Positions 61,574 through 64,000 of a stretch of DNA of 64,000 nucleotides are shown piece after piece. The stretch covers positions 23,823,566 to 23,887,565 of the forward strand of contig CM051458.1 in assembly GCA_028274465.1 (NCBI GenBank). The letters run 5' to 3'. Source of the DNA: Plantago ovata. Taxonomy: Eukaryota; Streptophyta; Magnoliopsida; Lamiales; Plantaginaceae. The notes under the pieces were generated by a model, which was not told the DNA's origin, searched no databases, and saw nothing but the letters and a program-made list of their open reading frames with translations. Position 1 is the stretch's first letter. The number at the start of each line of letters is the position of its first letter. The translations under genes were made by a program, and so were the position numbers.

Positions 61574-62910
61574 GTATCATCTTATGAACCCTAATTTTGA
61601 ATTTGGGGGTTTTCTAATTTGAGCTTCAATTATGCTTATTTGATGCATGGGTATGTTGTTTGTGTGTTTAGAAGTGTTATTTACTATCAATTGGATGCTC
61701 AATTATGCTTGGATTGTTGATTTGGGAATTTTGCTACTAGATGATACATCTTATTATGCAATATGTCTTTATCTTTGATTTCATGCTTATGATTGTGTTT
61801 ATTGGTGTAATGTTGGTGGATTTGATGATAGAATGCTTAATTGTTGAGTATGAGGATTTATGATGATAGAATTTTTCGCTACTATGGTATGAATTGAGCC
61901 TGGTTATCTAGGATATTGGTTGTCTAGTAAGAGCATAATGTGATGTATTGCATGTAGTAGTTACATTGGTATGTTGCATGATGTAGAAGCTAGGCTAGAC
62001 ATTAAAGGTTTGGGAATCTCGATTGTTGATCTTATCACTTTGTGTTTTGTTCTTACACTAGCATATGCATGAGTCAGTTTTGTGTCATACGAGGTATTAA
62101 CTGTTGTTTGTAGGAACCATGCCAAGGGAAAGGAGCATTCCCGTATGATTACTATGAAGTATTGGAGGGGGATCGATTACAACCATGTCAAGAAGAGTGA
62201 CCTCATTAGATGTGCGTTCGAGCCAAGGGGTTTTGCAACAACGTCGTGGATTATCCAAGAGGAGGAGCTAGAGTACACCTAGAGTAAGGACTCCTATGCC
62301 TATTCATGCACCACCGAAGGGACAAAAACCATTATTACGTCAGCAATCCATCACAAGGACTGCGAAATTCGTGTGAACTGGAAGGCACCGGGACATTCTC
62401 GCCGCGACGGATTCAATCTTGAGTTCGCAGTTGCTAGAAGGTTCCGAAGCGCTAGCTTGGTTCCAAAACATAATGACATGGGTGCCCAACCCCTCGTTGG
62501 GGTGCCCCTTGCCTGCCTCTAAAGGGAGCATCATATAGACATCGGTCGGATCAACCGTAGAGAATGTGGTCGACATTGGAAAAAATGGTAGAAGACTTCT
62601 GAGTATCCGAGCAGCTTACTGTAACCTTCTCGTGGTGTAAAACGTTGGAGGGGGAGGTCCTGATACCACTGCCCTTTCCCCTTCAACAGTTCACATCCTA
62701 TTGGAGGGCTTCAGGATGGAGGATTCCATAACAGCGGCGGCTAATCTTGAGAATTCTACTCGACACTACAACTCTACTAGTGAGGATGTGCGTGACAGTA
62801 GTGACAATGAAGGCCATACGGGCAATGATGATACTAATGGAGGAGTTGTTCCTATCCGGCCTATGATTGAAACTACCACGCCTACCAGAAGAGCTGATGA
62901 CACCCTATAA
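61574..62910 (+). pseudogene. Degenerate second ORF of copy 2 with a leader intron
   Basis: Donor GATCTGAG|GTATC at 61,574 and acceptor TTTGTAG|GAACC at 62,113; ATG at 62,119. The intron ends mirror those of copy 1. The ORF itself stops after nine codons and shows only scattered relics, such as an Asp/Asn-rich stretch near 62,780-62,860 comparable to the acidic linker of copy 1's protein. It is non-functional. Confidence 0.5.
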
Positions 62911-63015
62911 AGCTCCCAGAGCAGGCCCAATAACTCACAAGCAGCACACTCAGCCGACCGAGGCCAAACCATGGGGTAACATCTAGTATCACATCTTATT
63001 TCCTCATTTTCTTAC

Positions 63016-64000
63016 TGATGAACGTATTTTTGACGCGTTCATCTTGTCTTTTTTTACCTTCTTTTGCTATCTTTTAGCCTTGTTTTTTGGTTAGTATTGT
63101 AGAATAGTGTCACGTTTATTGTTTTCTGCATTTTCAGGCACTTAGGTACGAAATGGCGTTTTGGAGCTAAAAACGAGCCTTTTTGATAGAAAATGGCCCC
63201 GTTGAAGTTCCTTGATCTCCACGGCTTGTTCGTGAGTGTTTGAGCATCAATAAGCATCGAGAAGGATGAGTCCAAGGCACCCGAGGGCCGTACGAGGGCA
63301 AAACGATTGAGTTTGAAGACAAAAATCTGCCCAGGAGCCAAGCTAAGCGCCTGGAATAGTGAAGCGCTCCGCTTCATTTCCAGGAGCTTTGGCACAGCAG
63401 CCAAGCGAAGCGCTTGGAGGGCCAAAGCGCTTCTCTTGCCAAGCGCTCCGCTTGGCCTCTCCAAGCGGTCCGCTTGACAGCGGTTACGTTTTCGGATTTT
63501 CCTTCTTAGATCTGATCTTCAGTCATTTTTGAATACTTTTGAACTGTAGCTTCGTTTTGGAGAGCTCCTAAGCCCCAAAACTCAGAGAAAACTCAGATTT
63601 CATTGTATTTTAGATTGGATAAAAGGTTTTGGCATAAGATTGCATCCTTTGTTTCATCTACGGAGAGGTTTTCATCAATACCCACCGATTAGTGACAGCT
63701 TGGTGGTAACATTGTATCATTATCTCTTGTCTTGTAGTTTGATTTGATGTATTCTATTTACAATTCATATGATTTGATGTCTATGTTGATGAATATGAGT
63801 AGCTAAATCCTTTGTGTTGGTGGTAGAATGTAGAATATGCATGCTATGGGTTATGTTTATGCTTACATGAGATTGTGATTCAATCTTGCTGCAAATTCCT
63901 TCATATGATTCTTAGTTGCCTATAAAATATATTCGAATTGAGTATAGTGACAAACTCTTGGTCAATGAAAGCTATAGGATTGTATGTTAGATATTTGCAG
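63016..64000 (+). repeat. LTR of a third Athila-like family, runs off the window
   Basis: Begins TGATGAACGTATTTTTGACG inside copy 2. It shares AGAATAGTGTCACGTTT with the copy-2 LTR but is otherwise diverged. It carries its own palindrome array (63,361-63,476). The end and internal part are outside the window. Confidence 0.6.
63361..63476. promoter_or_regulatory. CAAGCG-N3-CGCTTG palindrome array
   Basis: GAAGCGCTCCGCTTC (63,361), CAAGCGAAGCGCTTG (63,402), a degenerate site (63,424), CAAGCGCTCCGCTTG (63,440) and CAAGCGGTCCGCTTG (63,462). Same 6-3-6 layout and GCG-N3-CGC core as the other arrays, but the outer arm bases differ and still pair. Confidence 0.6.

Larger units (their letters stand above)
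57386..63015 (+). mobile_element. Athila-type LTR retrotransposon copy 2, lacks RT/integrase
   Basis: 5' LTR 57,386-58,695, tRNA-Asp primer site, gag-pro 58,841-61,001, palindrome spacer, leader intron 61,574-62,113 and a degenerate second ORF. It is collinear with copy 1 up to CCGAGGCCAAACCAT and TAACATCTAGTATCAC near 62,960-62,990. It is then interrupted by an unrelated LTR at 63,016, so its own 3' end is outside or lost. No polymerase genes. Confidence 0.83.

Overview
The window is nuclear DNA from a flowering plant, most likely a eudicot. The evidence is one multi-exon, chloroplast-targeted gene surrounded by plant-specific mobile DNA: Athila-type and Copia LTR elements, a TRIM, an L1-type LINE, CACTA and Mutator elements and a Helitron remnant. 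It is a TE-dense, AT-rich chromosomal region. I cannot name the species. I see no CRISPR array, operon, rRNA gene or functional tRNA gene.

Layout. 1-6,261 holds a decayed minus-strand, three-intron gene of the 'gypsy-type transposon' class, with its TATA box and an LTR-like promoter region. 6,262-14,040 is a 5'-truncated, ORF-less Copia-type element ending in a 2-kb LTR. 14,049-22,797 is a minus-strand, reverse-transcriptase-less Athila-type element (copy 1: gag-pro plus a second ORF). 22,798-25,661 is the right part of a CACTA element with a TRIM in one of its exons. 27,944-29,284 is a second broken copy of the gypsy-type gene. About 29,412-34,771 is a LINE with ORF1 and ORF2. 35,108-39,457 is a Mutator-like element (9-bp target duplication) that hosts a complete CACTA element at 35,402-38,732. 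39,846-40,330 is a Helitron helicase relic. 40,520-48,846 is the one convincing host gene, a nine-exon chloroplast sensor kinase (CSK); its 4.3-kb seventh intron contains a long-TIR element with a MULE nested in one arm. 49,438-56,131 holds a spliced transposon-associated gene, an unidentified intact 192-codon ORF with a TATA box, and an RPA70-like pseudogene, all embedded in the same family of AT-rich repeats. 56,132-57,385 is an LTR and a 67-bp tandem array. 57,386-63,015 is Athila-type copy 2 (plus strand). From 63,016 a different LTR begins and runs off the window.

How the parts relate. Most of the window is insertions inside insertions, and target duplications or a second TIR arm give the order in several places. 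The two Athila-type copies share one design: tRNA-Asp primer site, gag with a zinc knuckle, aspartic protease, no reverse transcriptase or integrase, and a second ORF behind its own spliced leader. Such elements would need enzymes supplied by a relative. Both carry arrays of short palindromes (6-bp arms, core GCG-N3-CGC) spaced about 20 bp apart, once just upstream of the LTR TATA box and again upstream of the second ORF. The same architecture with different outer arms recurs in the LTR at 63,016, and similar sites lie in the LINE ORF1. This, the second-ORF leader intron and a pre-miRNA-like hairpin inside the complete CACTA element are the most interesting observations. Every TE-encoded frame I could follow in detail is broken; CSK and the 192-codon ORF are intact. 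All calls are by eye, with no database search or computed alignment.
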